In this document: in pieces, positions 26,763-35,748 of the stretch
How the letters are laid out: every line of letters begins with the position of its first letter
Position numbering within the stretch: position 1 is the stretch's first letter
Assembly: GCA_905216195.1 (NCBI GenBank)
Contig: CAJMSX010000022.1
Location: forward strand, 1 to 50,103
DNA length: 50,103 nt
From: an uncultured bacterium
GTDB taxonomy: Bacteria > Bacteroidota > Bacteroidia > Bacteroidales > Marinifilaceae
Direction of reading: 5' to 3'
The notes under the pieces: model-generated
What the model was told of the DNA's origin: nothing
What the model saw: only the letters and a program-made list of their open reading frames with translations
Databases searched by the model: none
Program-made: the position numbers and the translations under genes

Positions 26763-27371
26763 ATGAAGCCTTTAGCATACGGAAGAAAAAAAAGAAAGAA
26801 AAAACCGGTAACCGTCTCGCCTGTGCAACCGGTTCCGCTCCAAAAAGCTGTATTTCTGGACAGGGACGGGACTCTGAATTGTGACGAAGGGCATTATTAT
26901 ATCTACAGGAAAGAGGACGTGGTATTCAATCCGGGCGTCATCGAAGGTCTGCAACGCCTGAAACAGGCCGGTTATCTTCTTTTTATCGTTACCAACCAGG
27001 GAGGTATCGCTAAAGGACTTTATACGCACGAAGACGTAAAAGAGGTGCACGACTACATGTGTGCCGAATTTGCCAAACACGGAATTACCATAGATAAAAT
27101 ATATTATTGTCCTCACCACGAAAGCGTAAAGACCTGTGTCTGCCGCAAGCCTTCTCCGTATATGATTAATTTAGCCGTGGAAGAATTCCACATCGACCGG
27201 AACAAATCCTACCTTATCGGTGACGGAGTGCGGGATATCAAAGCAGCGGAAGCTGCAGGAATCAAAGCGATCAAAATTCATAAAAACCAAGATATTACGC
27301 CGGTTATCGACCAGATTTTAGGAGTAAAATCCCAAAGCGTAAATATGAATCTGGACGAATCGGAATTTTAA
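26763..27371 (+). CDS. gmhB: HAD-IIIA phosphatase, D-glycero-D-manno-heptose-1,7-bisphosphate 7-phosphatase type
   Basis: 202 residues. HAD motif I AVFLDRDGTLN, motif II FIVTNQGGIAKG, the zinc-binding loop CPHHESVKTCVCRKPSP (C-x-H, C-x-C) and motif III/IV SYLIGDGVRDIKAAEAAGIK. The cysteine loop distinguishes GmhB from histidinol-phosphatases. A lysine/arginine-rich N-terminal stretch (about 8-16) is extra. Acts in LPS core heptose synthesis. Probably co-transcribed with holA. Confidence 0.85.
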   Translation: MKPLAYGRKKRKKKPVTVSPVQPVPLQKAVFLDRDGTLNCDEGHYYIYRKEDVVFNPGVIEGLQRLKQAGYLLFIVTNQGGIAKGLYTHEDVKEVHDYMCAEFAKHGITIDKIYYCPHHESVKTCVCRKPSPYMINLAVEEFHIDRNKSYLIGDGVRDIKAAEAAGIKAIKIHKNQDITPVIDQILGVKSQSVNMNLDESEF

Positions 27372-28540
27372 TATCCGGGCCGGACCTTCATACCTGCCAA
27401 AAATGCCGTATCCGGATTTACAGGAGTCAGATGCACATAACCCTTGACCAATTTTCCCTCCCGGAAAACCGGAGGATGGGTTTGTTGTAAATCCCGGTGA
27501 CACCGAAAGGTTTCCGACGGCCCTTTCCGGTGAGTGATAAAGAATTCGCCTTCACTCCCGGCCGCCAGATAACGTTCGCTCAAAAAAAGCGCCAGTATCC
27601 CCATATTTTATCTTAAATTGATTTCTACGCAATGCTGCACTTTGTATATCCCTGTTTTTTCCCGGTATATCATCATGTCCACCCCCAGATATCCCTCGTA
27701 ATACGGAGCGATTAAAATGCCCAACAGCTTTTGAAGCTCCCGTTGAACGAAGGTCAGAATTTCACTTCCGACGTACCGCTCCGGTTCCCTCCGGATTACC
27801 TCCTGGGAACCGAGACGGTTTCCTTTGTATTCACCCTCTTTTCCGGTACTGAATTCCGACAAGCCCAGGAAGTTCACTTTTGCTCCGGCGTCTATCCGGA
27901 ATTCCATAGCAAAATCGCACACCCGATCCAATCGTTTTTCGACCATCACATAGTTCTGACGTTGCAATACCCCCTTTACCCATTCCTGAGATTTTCCGCT
28001 TAGTCCGCCGGAAGATAAGGGCAGAATTCCCCGTCCCGAAGAAGACCAGGGTGCTTTAAGCAGATAATCCCCTTCCCGCAGGCATTTTTTCACCTCCTCC
28101 AGGGAATAACAAATTACCGGCAGTACCGTTTCCCGGTCGACAAAATCCAGTTCCTTCCCCAATTCGTTCAGCATCCGGAGAGCTGTTTTCCGGCTATACA
28201 GTTCCTTTCGGTTATCGTCCCAGACTTCCTGCCGTTTAAAGTAATGAGATTCCCGGGGTGTCCATCCCCAGGGTTCGATTTGCCGTACCTGCTCCTCCTG
28301 CCACTTCTCCCTCAAGACGATCCGGGGATGTAAACCGAACCATTCTCTCCTGCTTTTTACAAAGCCGGCATCCGGTATGAAGGGCAATAAAATACCGTCG
28401 CCCTCTTTCGAGAAATAAGCCGGCAGATAAGCCAGTTCCCGGCTCATTCTCACAATCCTCGCCGGAGGCGTATAATACAATCCCCCGTTAGCGATAGCCA
28501 TTTCCAAATCCGGATTGAATAAAAAAAGCCGTTCGATCAT
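27368..28540 (-). pseudogene. ATP-grasp-like protein, frame cut by one in-frame TAA
   Basis: The first 310 codons (28540-27608) look like an ATP-grasp enzyme: a DYLLKAPWSSSGRGI lysine/glycine loop, YVMVEKRLDRVCDFAMEFRI, YYEGYLGVDMMIYREKTGIY and VQHCVEINLR. A TAA at 27608-27610 follows, after which the same frame continues NMGILALFLSERYLA to 27368. Ending ATP-grasp cores with E-I-N-x-R followed by N-M-G is usual, so the stop falls inside the fold rather than between genes. Ligation partner unknown. Last gene of a tight operon behind the U32 peptidase gene (1-bp gap). Confidence 0.65.
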
Positions 28541-28541
28541 A

Positions 28542-30374
28542 TCACTCTTCCGCCAGGATTTTCATACAACAGGAACTGCAATCGAATTCCAGACGAAAAC
28601 CGAAAGCGCCATTGGTTAAAAATAAAGGAAATTCTATGTCCGTATTTTTATTCCGCTTTCGGCATCTGCCCAATTCATACAACAGGCAATAACGCGTACG
28701 CATCAGATCCTTATTTTTCAGAACGGAATTTTTTTCAAAACCCGTTTCTATGCTTTCCACTCCATGGTTCCGGTAGAATTCCTCCGCTTTCGCATTTACG
28801 ACATTCCAATGCCAGTCTACCGCTTTCCGGTAAAATAAACAGGAATCGATCCGGCCGGCCGGTAGCTTCGGATAAAATTTCGCCCGTTCCTTCTCCAATT
28901 GCTGCAACAACTCCCTTCTCATGCCGTTCAATGCAGCAGCAGGAATGAACAATATTTTATTCCCGGTATATCCGACCCGTTCACACACAAAATCCGTATC
29001 TCCGCAACGGGACAATTGACGGCAAATAGTTGCCTTCTGTTCGGGATTCCGGGCTTCTTCAAATACTTCCCCCGATTCGTACCGGGCTTGTATACCGTCT
29101 TCGTCCTTCACGTTCAACTGTAAACGACCGTCGCACAAAGCTTCGGCTTCCAGATGTATCCCTATTTTCCGGAAAGACTTGTTTTTTTCCAGTAAAGTGA
29201 CGAAATGATGATCGTAATTCCGGTAAATTTCGGTGCCCGGTTTTATCGCTAGTGTTTCGTTACATATCAGGCAGGAACCTTTCGCCCGGTTGACTTTGAT
29301 TCCTTTTAATCCGTCCCGGTCCGAATAGCATAAACCATCCCCATTATGCACCGGTTCGAAAAGTTCGGCCGTGAGCCGGTTCCCTTTTGCCTGACGGACG
29401 GTCCCCCCTTTCTTTCCGATTGATTTCGGAGTATCCGGATTCACCATTCCCTTTTGCCTTCCGGCAAAAAAGTAATCCGTATACCCCCGGTTAAAACTCC
29501 GTTCCGGATCGGGAGTAAACCCGGCAACGATATTTCCCGAACCGACCCGTTTTATTCCCGCAACTGTCCCGAGCTGCCGGTTTAATAGCGAATGGTAGTG
29601 GTTTACCACATTAGCTACATAATTCTCATCTTTTAACCGCCCCTCTATTTTAAAAGAATCGACTCCCGCTTCGATTAATTCCGGGATATGAGCCGAAAGA
29701 TTTAAATCCTTCAGGGACAAGATATGTTTATCCCGGACTAAAAATTTGCCGGTAGCGTCTTTTACCGACCATTTCATCCGGCAAGGCTGAGCACATTCCC
29801 CCCTATTGGCCGATCTTCCGCACATATAGTGCGATAAGTAGCATTGCCCGCTGAAACTGACACATAAAGCTCCATGTATAAACACTTCCAATTCTGCTTT
29901 TACGTCTTTCCGGATTTCCCGAATTTGTGCCAAACTCATTTCGCGGGCGAGAACAATACGCTGAAAGCCCAACCGATCTAAAAACTTAATTCTTTCGGGA
30001 TCGTAATTATGCATTTGAGTACTGGCATGTAAAGCTACCGGAGGCAAATCCAACTGGAGTAAGCCGGGGTCCTGAATGATCAAAGCATCCGCTCCCGCCT
30101 TATATAGTTGCTTGCATAACCGTTCGGCTGCTGCCAGTTCTTCGTCATACAACAAGGTATTCATCGTAATAAAAACCCGGCAATAAAACCGATGGACATA
30201 GTGAATAAGGGCGGCAATATCTTCCACACTGTTCCCTGCTGCCTGGCGGGCGCCGAAAGAAGGGGCCCCTATGTAAACGGCATCCGCTCCGTTACAGATA
30301 GCGGCCTGAGCGGTTTTCCGGTCCCTGGCTGGCGCCAGCAATTCGATTTTCCGAAAGAACGATTGCTCCTTCAT
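28542..30374 (-). CDS. U32-family peptidase-like protein (RlhA/YegQ type)
   Basis: 610 residues. N-terminal U32 domain: IELLAPARDRKTAQAAICNG, DAVYIGAPSFGARQAAGNS, ADALIIQDPGLL, HASTQMHNYDPE and the diagnostic cysteine-bearing HGALCVSFSGQCYLSHYMCG with RGECAQPCRMKW. A C-terminal DUF3656-like region follows, with FNRGYTDYFFAGRQKGMVNP. RlhA introduces 5-hydroxycytidine into 23S rRNA in E. coli; other members hydroxylate tRNA (family knowledge). It begins 3 bp after bioD. Confidence 0.88.
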   Translation of the reverse strand: MKEQSFFRKIELLAPARDRKTAQAAICNGADAVYIGAPSFGARQAAGNSVEDIAALIHYVHRFYCRVFITMNTLLYDEELAAAERLCKQLYKAGADALIIQDPGLLQLDLPPVALHASTQMHNYDPERIKFLDRLGFQRIVLAREMSLAQIREIRKDVKAELEVFIHGALCVSFSGQCYLSHYMCGRSANRGECAQPCRMKWSVKDATGKFLVRDKHILSLKDLNLSAHIPELIEAGVDSFKIEGRLKDENYVANVVNHYHSLLNRQLGTVAGIKRVGSGNIVAGFTPDPERSFNRGYTDYFFAGRQKGMVNPDTPKSIGKKGGTVRQAKGNRLTAELFEPVHNGDGLCYSDRDGLKGIKVNRAKGSCLICNETLAIKPGTEIYRNYDHHFVTLLEKNKSFRKIGIHLEAEALCDGRLQLNVKDEDGIQARYESGEVFEEARNPEQKATICRQLSRCGDTDFVCERVGYTGNKILFIPAAALNGMRRELLQQLEKERAKFYPKLPAGRIDSCLFYRKAVDWHWNVVNAKAEEFYRNHGVESIETGFEKNSVLKNKDLMRTRYCLLYELGRCRKRNKNTDIEFPLFLTNGAFGFRLEFDCSSCCMKILAEE

Positions 30375-30377
30375 GAA

Positions 30378-31040
30378 TTACAACATCAAGTCAGGATAGT
30401 CATTTCCCTGGATTACCGGCAGTTCCAGCAATTTACAGTCAGGAAAATGTTCCCCGAGGTATTTTCTGATGATGGTGATCGAATCGTTTTTTATAATCTC
30501 ACTGTCATTCGGAAAATGGTTATAAACGAGGTGGCTTACCTCTATACCCGTATACCGGCATACTTCCAGACTCATCAAGGTATGATTGATACTTCCCAGT
30601 TTAGAAGAAGAAACCAAAATCAAAGGGTACCGGCAAAGACGGATATAATCGATAGTTAAAAGATCCCGGCTTACCGGCACATATAATCCTCCCGCCCCTT
30701 CGAGCAGCACGGTTTCATAGTGTTGTTCCAGCTTTTCGGTAGCCTGGCGAATCCCCTCGGTTTCGATACGGATTCCGTCGATTTCCGCTGCCAAATGCGG
30801 AGAAGCCGGATAAGTCATAACATAGGGACACGTTGTTCCTTCTTCGTCTACCGGTTGAGGAGCGATCCCCATAATTTCCCGGTGTTTGAGAATATCTTCG
30901 GATATGCCGGTACAGCCAGTTTGTATAAATTTCTGGGTAATCACCCGTACACCCTGTTTGCTCAAAGTTCTTGCGAGTACTCCGGTAACGATGGATTTGC
31001 CGGCATCCGTATCTATGCCGCTGATAAAATAGACTGACAT
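30378..31040 (-). CDS. bioD: Dethiobiotin synthetase
   Basis: 220 residues. P-loop YFISGIDTDAGKSIVTG, the catalytic-lysine strand ITQKFIQTGC, VLLEGAGGLYVPVSRDLLTI and a C-terminal GNDYPD. It closes the ureido ring of biotin using CO2 and ATP. It is separated from other bio genes and instead heads a bioD/U32/ATP-grasp operon. The strand QKFIQTG has Q in place of the commoner P-x-x-x-G form, a modest variation. Confidence 0.9.
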   Translation of the reverse strand: MSVYFISGIDTDAGKSIVTGVLARTLSKQGVRVITQKFIQTGCTGISEDILKHREIMGIAPQPVDEEGTTCPYVMTYPASPHLAAEIDGIRIETEGIRQATEKLEQHYETVLLEGAGGLYVPVSRDLLTIDYIRLCRYPLILVSSSKLGSINHTLMSLEVCRYTGIEVSHLVYNHFPNDSEIIKNDSITIIRKYLGEHFPDCKLLELPVIQGNDYPDLML

Positions 31041-31082
31041 CTTTTAAATCTGAAAATTAGTTCATTTGCTTTAAATACTCCG

Positions 31083-31090
31083 CAAAAATA
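31083..31090 (-). promoter_or_regulatory. Candidate -7 box of the bioD operon
   Basis: TATTTTTG on the minus strand, 42 bp before the ATG at 31040. The divergent OmpA-like gene has its own box at 31134, so the two promoters lie back to back. Confidence 0.5.
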
Positions 31091-31133
31091 TAAAATTCAA
31101 TCTGAATTTAGCCCAACTTTGATAGATTGTTCA

Positions 31134-31141
31134 TAATTTTG
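31134..31141 (+). promoter_or_regulatory. Candidate -7 box of the OmpA-like lipoprotein gene
   Basis: TAATTTTG fits TAnnTTTG and lies 33 bp before the ATG at 31175. Confidence 0.5.
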
Positions 31142-31174
31142 CCGAAGTAAAACAATAAACGAAGACACTAAAAC

Positions 31175-31882
31175 ATGAAAACAGGAAAAATGATCACGAT
31201 GCTGATACTCGGAGGGAGTATCGTATTTTCCGGTTCGGTTTTGCCGGGCTGTGCCAGTATGAGTAATACGGGAAAAGGGGCTGCGATCGGAGCAGGCAGC
31301 GGTGCCGCTTTGGGTGCCGGAATCGGAGCTTTGGCCGGAAAAGGAAAAGGAGCTGCTATCGGGGCCGCGATCGGAGCCGCAGTAGGTTCGGGAACCGGCG
31401 CTTTGATCGGCCGGAGGATGGATAAGCAAAAAAAAGAACTGGAAGCGATCCAGGGGGCCCAGGTAGAATCCGTTACTGATGCCAATAATCTTCAGGCGAT
31501 CAAAGTAACTTTCGATAACGGTATTTTGTTCGCTACCAACAAAAGCGAATTAAGTGCAGCCTCCCGGGAGGCATTGACGAAATTTGCCAATTCCCTGAAA
31601 AATTCGCCGGATACGGACATTACGATATACGGGCATACGGATAATACCGGCAGCCGGGCTGTAAACGAAAAAATTTCGAAAGAACGGGCCGAAGCCGTGG
31701 CAAATTTTCTGGTCGGAAACGGCATCAGCCGTTCCCGCATCACCACCGAAGGATTGGCTTACGACCAACCGGTAGCCGATAACAGCACTGCTGAAGGACG
31801 GGCCAAAAATCGCCGGGTGGAAGTGTACATCACCGCTAACAAAGACATGATTCAAAAAGCGGAAAACGGAACGCTCAACTAA
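31175..31882 (+). CDS. OmpA-family lipoprotein with glycine zipper
   Basis: 235 residues. Signal II-like start ending VLPGC (C26), a glycine-zipper segment (repeated GAAIGA/GAALGAGIGAL, about residues 34-80) that can insert in membrane, and a basic linker RRMDKQKKE. The C-terminal OmpA-like peptidoglycan-binding domain (about 105-225) has ITIYGHTDNTGSRAVNEKIS, RAEAVANFLVGNGI and GRAKNRRVEVYI with the D and R that hold diaminopimelate. Same layout as YiaD-type proteins. Anchors outer membrane to the wall. Confidence 0.9.
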   Translation: MKTGKMITMLILGGSIVFSGSVLPGCASMSNTGKGAAIGAGSGAALGAGIGALAGKGKGAAIGAAIGAAVGSGTGALIGRRMDKQKKELEAIQGAQVESVTDANNLQAIKVTFDNGILFATNKSELSAASREALTKFANSLKNSPDTDITIYGHTDNTGSRAVNEKISKERAEAVANFLVGNGISRSRITTEGLAYDQPVADNSTAEGRAKNRRVEVYITANKDMIQKAENGTLN

Positions 31883-31883
31883 T

Positions 31884-31927
31884 AAAAACGGAGTTCACTC
31901 CTCTAAAGGGGGCGAACTCCGTTTTTT
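31884..31927 (+). terminator. Rho-independent terminator after the OmpA-like gene
   Basis: The arms AAAAACGGAGTTC and GAACTCCGTTTTT close a stable hairpin followed by a T-run, directly after the stop at 31882. The ptb gene on the other strand ends shortly after, so it may serve both directions. Confidence 0.85.
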
Positions 31928-31977
31928 CAAATGGAATGAATGTGGAATGAACTATTTTTTATACCTTTTACAAGGAA

Positions 31978-32889
31978 TTAATCCGCCAGAATAGCCGCTA
32001 AAGCGATCGAATTCAATTTGGTTTGTACACTGTCTCCCCGGGAAGAAAGTACACTCGGAACCTTTGCTCCCACTAAAATCGCTCCCTGCTCGGATTTGCA
32101 AATCTTCGTATTTGCTTTATAAAATACATTTCCGGATTCCAGATTCGGGAATACCAGACAATCGGCATCTCCTGCCACCGGAGAGAAAACTTTTTTAATC
32201 TGAGCGGCTTCACGGTCGATGGCTACGTCCAAAGCCATAGGACCTTCTACCAAATGAGGTGAACAAATCTGTCCCCTCTCCGCCATTTTGGATAAGATAG
32301 CGGCATCCACCGTCGACTGTAGTTTCGGTAATACCTGTTCGGTCGGAGCAATCATTGCCACTTTCGGACATTCAACGCCCAAAGCCCGTGCCGTCAAAGT
32401 AACATATTTGATCATAGCGATTTTCTGATTCAGATCCGGTTGAGGAATCACAGCCACGTCGCTTATTACCAGCAATTTGTGATATGCCGGACATTGCATC
32501 ACCACCACATGGGATAAGATCGCATTTTGCCCCACCAATCCTTTTTCCTTATTCAATATGGCACGCATGTATTTATCCGTGCTTACCAATCCTTTCATAA
32601 TCACATCCGCTTTGCCTTCCCGTACCAATTCAACCGCTTTTTGAGCCCCCTTCACATCCACAGGCTCGTGAACAATTTCAAAATCCGACAGGTCGTATCC
32701 CTGCTCCCGGCATACCCGGAATATTTCCTGCTCATCTCCAATCAGAACGGCTTCAACCAACCCCAATTTTACGGCCTCATGAACGGCTTCTATGGAATGA
32801 CTATCGTTTGCATAAGCAACGGCCAGACGCTTTTTACGAGGACTATTGCGCAGAACCTCGAACATATCGCTGATCTTTTCAATTTTCAT
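31978..32889 (-). CDS. ptb: Phosphate butyryltransferase (Ptb/Pta family)
   Basis: 303 residues. Family features: RLAVAYANDSHSIEAVHEAV, ADVIMKGLVSTDKYMRAILN, LLVISDVAVIPQPDLNQKI, KVAMIAPTEQVLPKLQSTVD, EGPMALDVAIDREAA and DCLVFPNLESGNVFYKA. The length and the V-I-M-K-G motif fit the Ptb subgroup better than Pta. It converts butyryl-CoA to butyryl-phosphate. The usual partner, butyrate kinase, is not adjacent; the two flanking genes are unrelated. Confidence 0.85.
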   Translation of the reverse strand: MKIEKISDMFEVLRNSPRKKRLAVAYANDSHSIEAVHEAVKLGLVEAVLIGDEQEIFRVCREQGYDLSDFEIVHEPVDVKGAQKAVELVREGKADVIMKGLVSTDKYMRAILNKEKGLVGQNAILSHVVVMQCPAYHKLLVISDVAVIPQPDLNQKIAMIKYVTLTARALGVECPKVAMIAPTEQVLPKLQSTVDAAILSKMAERGQICSPHLVEGPMALDVAIDREAAQIKKVFSPVAGDADCLVFPNLESGNVFYKANTKICKSEQGAILVGAKVPSVLSSRGDSVQTKLNSIALAAILAD

Positions 32890-32922
32890 AGTTTAAAAGG
32901 TCTTTTTGATTAAAATTTATAA

Positions 32923-32930
32923 CAAAAATA
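32923..32930 (-). promoter_or_regulatory. Candidate -7 box of ptb
   Basis: TATTTTTG on the minus strand, 33 bp before the ATG at 32889, in a very AT-rich leader. A TTTG lies upstream at slightly short spacing (17 bp). Confidence 0.5.
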
Positions 32931-33069
32931 CATTAATTTATTTAAAACAAAAACTTTATTGCACATTTTATTCAACTTTGTGCAAAAAGCAAATCTTATG
33001 CCATTCGTCCCGGGTAGCGGATAGAATTTATTAAAAAGAGAAAGATTCCTGATTTCACAACTAAAATTC

Positions 33070-33077
33070 TACCTTTG
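33070..33077 (+). promoter_or_regulatory. Candidate -7 box of the MFS gene
   Basis: TACCTTTG fits TAnnTTTG and lies 14 bp before the ATG at 33092, giving a very short leader. No -33 element at standard spacing. Confidence 0.45.
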
Positions 33078-33091
33078 TAGCGCGTTGGAAA

Positions 33092-34291
33092 ATGATTTAT
33101 AAAGAAGAAAGCATTAAACCCGTTACCGTGTCTTTCAAGAAAAACATCATTGCTCTATACCTGATTAAAATCTCCAAGTGGTTCACGCTGATCATGCCCA
33201 TCATCGTTCTTTTTTATGAAGAAAACGGTCTGGGACTGAAGGAAATCTTTTTGTTGAAAAGTGTATATTCGGTGGTTCTGGTCACTTTGGATATTCCTAC
33301 CGGGTATCTGGCAGATGCCTGGGGCAGGCGAAACTGCCTGTTTACGGGCTGTCTGGTGGCCTTCGGCGGATTCGTCTGTTATTCTTTCTCGTATTCTTTC
33401 GGGGCCTTTTTTATTGCAGAAATACTGTTGGGGATCGGCCAAAGCCTGGTTTCAGGAGCCGATTCCGCCCTGCTCTACGACACGATGCTGCATTATAAAC
33501 GGGAAAACGAATACCTGAAATATGAGGGTAAGGTGACGATGGTAGGCAATTTTTCGGAAGCTTTTGCAGGGATTGCCGGAGGATTGCTGGCAACCGCTTC
33601 GTTACGTCTGCCTTTTTATTGCCAGACTTTTATCGCTTTTATCGGGATCCCGGCAGCACTGGCCTTACGGGAGTTCAATGTAAAAACCCGGATCGTACAT
33701 CCCCTGACCAATATCCTGAACATCATACGTTATTCCCTGGTAACCAATAAAAGTCTGTGTTACGACATTATGTTCTCCGGTATTATCGGAGCCGCCACCC
33801 TGACAATGGCCTGGTTCGTTCAACCGGTGTTAATGGCGATAGATCTTCCGACAGGACTTTTCGGGGTGGTATGGACGGTACTCAATCTCACCGTAGGCAT
33901 TGCGGCACTCTACTCCGATGCCCTGAATGCCCGTCTCGGAGAAAACCGGACTTACACGCTCATTCTGGTTTTTATTGCCGGGGGGTATCTTGCTGTTTCC
34001 TTTTGTCTCAATTATTTCAGTTTATTTTTGTTTTTCCTCTTTTACATAGTAAGAGGATTTGCCACGCCGATTCTAAAGGGATATATCAATCGTCAGACGT
34101 TTTCAGAAATGCGGGCCACCGTGCTTTCGATCCGGAATTTTATCATCCGGTTGATCTTTGCAGTCATGGCTCCCTTTATCGGCTGGTTGAACGACGCCTT
34201 CTCCCTGGCGTTCGCTCTGCAGATTACTGCGGTAATTATATTTGTACCAGGCCTCTTATTCCTGATTTTACAGTGGAGGAAAATAAAATAA
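33092..34291 (+). CDS. MFS transporter
   Basis: 399 residues with about 12 hydrophobic segments. The loop 2-3 signature is readable in LDIPTGYLADAWGRRNCLFT (G-x-L-A-D-x-x-G-R-R). A second charged loop YLKYEGKVTMVGNFSEAFAG resembles the family of DHA1-like exporters with GADSALLYD. The substrate cannot be inferred. Alone between ptb (-) and the Rpn gene (+). Confidence 0.85.
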   Translation: MIYKEESIKPVTVSFKKNIIALYLIKISKWFTLIMPIIVLFYEENGLGLKEIFLLKSVYSVVLVTLDIPTGYLADAWGRRNCLFTGCLVAFGGFVCYSFSYSFGAFFIAEILLGIGQSLVSGADSALLYDTMLHYKRENEYLKYEGKVTMVGNFSEAFAGIAGGLLATASLRLPFYCQTFIAFIGIPAALALREFNVKTRIVHPLTNILNIIRYSLVTNKSLCYDIMFSGIIGAATLTMAWFVQPVLMAIDLPTGLFGVVWTVLNLTVGIAALYSDALNARLGENRTYTLILVFIAGGYLAVSFCLNYFSLFLFFLFYIVRGFATPILKGYINRQTFSEMRATVLSIRNFIIRLIFAVMAPFIGWLNDAFSLAFALQITAVIIFVPGLLFLILQWRKIK

Positions 34292-34332
34292 AGCCTGGCC
34301 GGGACCAGGGTGCTTCAACGGCATTCCCGTTG

Positions 34333-34363
34333 TTGTTTATATCCGTATAAAATCGTAACTTTG
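34333..34363 (+). promoter_or_regulatory. Promoter of the Rpn-family gene
   Basis: TAACTTTG (34356-34363) fits TAnnTTTG, and a TTG at 34333-34335 lies 20 bp upstream, the right place for the -33 element. The ATG at 34391 follows 27 bp later. Confidence 0.55.
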
Positions 34364-34390
34364 TACATATGTATTAAAAATCCGAAAACC

Positions 34391-35263
34391 ATGAGATACC
34401 TGACCCCTACGGCCGACCTGACCTTTAAAAAGGTTTTCGGCGAGCATCCCGATCTGATGATCAGCCTGCTCAACGCTATGCTCCCGCTCAAAGACGGAGA
34501 GGAAATCGTAAGCATCGAGTATCTCCCGGCCGAGCTGGTACCCGACACTCCCCTCAAAAAAAACAGCATTGTGGATGTACGCTGCCGGGAGGAGAACGGA
34601 AGACAGTTTATCGTGGAAATGCAACTGGAATGGACCACCAATTTTATGCAGCGCGTACTGTTCAACGCCTCTAAGGCCTACGTAAGGCAACTCGATAAAA
34701 GCGAACGCTATGAAATGCTGCAACCCGTATATGCCCTGAGTTTTGTCAATGAGATTTTCGAGCCCGGCATGGAAGCTTTCTACCACCATTATGCCCTGGT
34801 ACACAGTGAGGATACCGGTAAGATCATTGAAGGCCTGCAACTGATTTTCATTGAATTGCCCAAATTCCGCCCCACTAATTTCAGCGGAAAGAAAATGCAG
34901 GTGCTCTGGCTGCGTTATCTCACCGAAATCGACGAGCAAACCCGGGTGGTGCCTCCCGAATTACTGGCAAACCCTGAAGTGTGCAAAGCGATTCATATTG
35001 TCGAGGAATCCGCTTTTACCGAAGCGGAACTCTACGCCTACGAAAAATACTGGGATGCTGTACGCACGGAAAAAACCCTCGTCACCGGGAAATGGAAAGA
35101 AGGATTGGCGGAAGGATGGACTCAAGGCAGACTGGAAGGCAGATTGGAAGGGGAAAAATCAAAACAAATGGAAATCGCAAAGAAAGCCAGACAAAAGGGC
35201 ATGTCCATTACCGACATCGCAGAACTAACCGGTTTGTCCACTGAGGAAATCGAGACTTTATAA
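34391..35263 (+). CDS. Rpn-family recombination-promoting nuclease / putative transposase (PD-(D/E)XK)
   Basis: 290 residues from ATG 34391 (MRYLTPTADLTFKKVFGEHP, the usual opening). The nuclease core includes SIVDVRCREENGRQFIVEMQ, with D and E-x-Q as catalytic residues. A central YALSFVNEIF and RPTNFSGKKMQVLWLRYLT follow, and the C-terminus has a G-R-L-E-G repeat helix and a LTGLSTEEIETL end. RpnA-type proteins are DNases that raise recombination; in Bacteroidetes they are very numerous single genes (family knowledge). Confidence 0.85.
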   Translation: MRYLTPTADLTFKKVFGEHPDLMISLLNAMLPLKDGEEIVSIEYLPAELVPDTPLKKNSIVDVRCREENGRQFIVEMQLEWTTNFMQRVLFNASKAYVRQLDKSERYEMLQPVYALSFVNEIFEPGMEAFYHHYALVHSEDTGKIIEGLQLIFIELPKFRPTNFSGKKMQVLWLRYLTEIDEQTRVVPPELLANPEVCKAIHIVEESAFTEAELYAYEKYWDAVRTEKTLVTGKWKEGLAEGWTQGRLEGRLEGEKSKQMEIAKKARQKGMSITDIAELTGLSTEEIETL

Positions 35264-35555
35264 CTGTTTATTCAAACTGTACCTCAGCCACAACGTCCTT
35301 CCCTCAGTACTTTTCTCTGGGTGAAGTCCCAGACCCCCAAACGAAATTTCCCGGAATACCCACTGTAGCGTTCCTTTGCCAACCCCGGACCTATCTCAAA
35401 GTCCAAGCGTTTTGAAAACGGAAGATCGGTTTACCTCCCTTCTCCGGACAGAACAGATGGTTTCCATTAAAAATAGGAAGAGGGAAAAGATTTCATCTAC
35501 CAAATTTTTATTTTCTAAAAATACAAAAGTCAGCTATAAAAGCAAGAGCTTAAAA
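35264..35555. other. Intergenic stretch before the thi promoter, nothing recognised
   Basis: About 290 bp between the Rpn gene and the thi promoter. It has no frame of protein-like composition, no strong hairpin and no repeat that I can support. Confidence 0.4.
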
Positions 35556-35586
35556 TTTGTTTCTTCTGTTATTTCACCTATCTTTG
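35556..35586 (+). promoter_or_regulatory. Promoter of the thiamin operon
   Basis: TTTG at 35556-35559 and TATCTTTG at 35579-35586 are both exact and separated by 19 bp, the Bacteroidetes sigma-ABfr arrangement. Transcription would begin near 35593, right at the 5' base of the TPP riboswitch. Confidence 0.8.
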
Positions 35587-35593
35587 TTTCAGA

Positions 35594-35675
35594 TTTTCTG
35601 AAGGGGTGCCTTAATATGACGGGCTGAGATTATACCCTCTAACCTGATCCGGGTAATGCCGGCGTAGGGAGAAAA
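35594..35675 (+). promoter_or_regulatory. TPP (THI-box) riboswitch
   Basis: The conserved THI elements appear in order: GGGGTGCC, GGGCTGAGATTATACCC, AACCTGATCCGGGTAATGCC and GGCGTAGGGA. P1 closes by TTTTCT (35594-35599) with AGAAAA (35670-35675). It lies 73 bp before thiC. Binding of thiamin pyrophosphate lowers expression; the mechanism here (translation or termination) is not evident, since no terminator hairpin with a T-run follows. Confidence 0.95.
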
Positions 35676-35748
35676 GTGATATAAATTTTACATCTCATCG
35701 TTCCCCCTTTCCGAAAACAGCACATTAGTAACACGATATGAAAAGATT

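Noticed and set aside
14569..28540. Alternative genetic code with TAA as sense
   Set aside because: Many intact genes here end in TAA at the normal family end (for example yggS region, queC, thi genes nearby), so the in-frame TAA codons are better explained by mutation or error.
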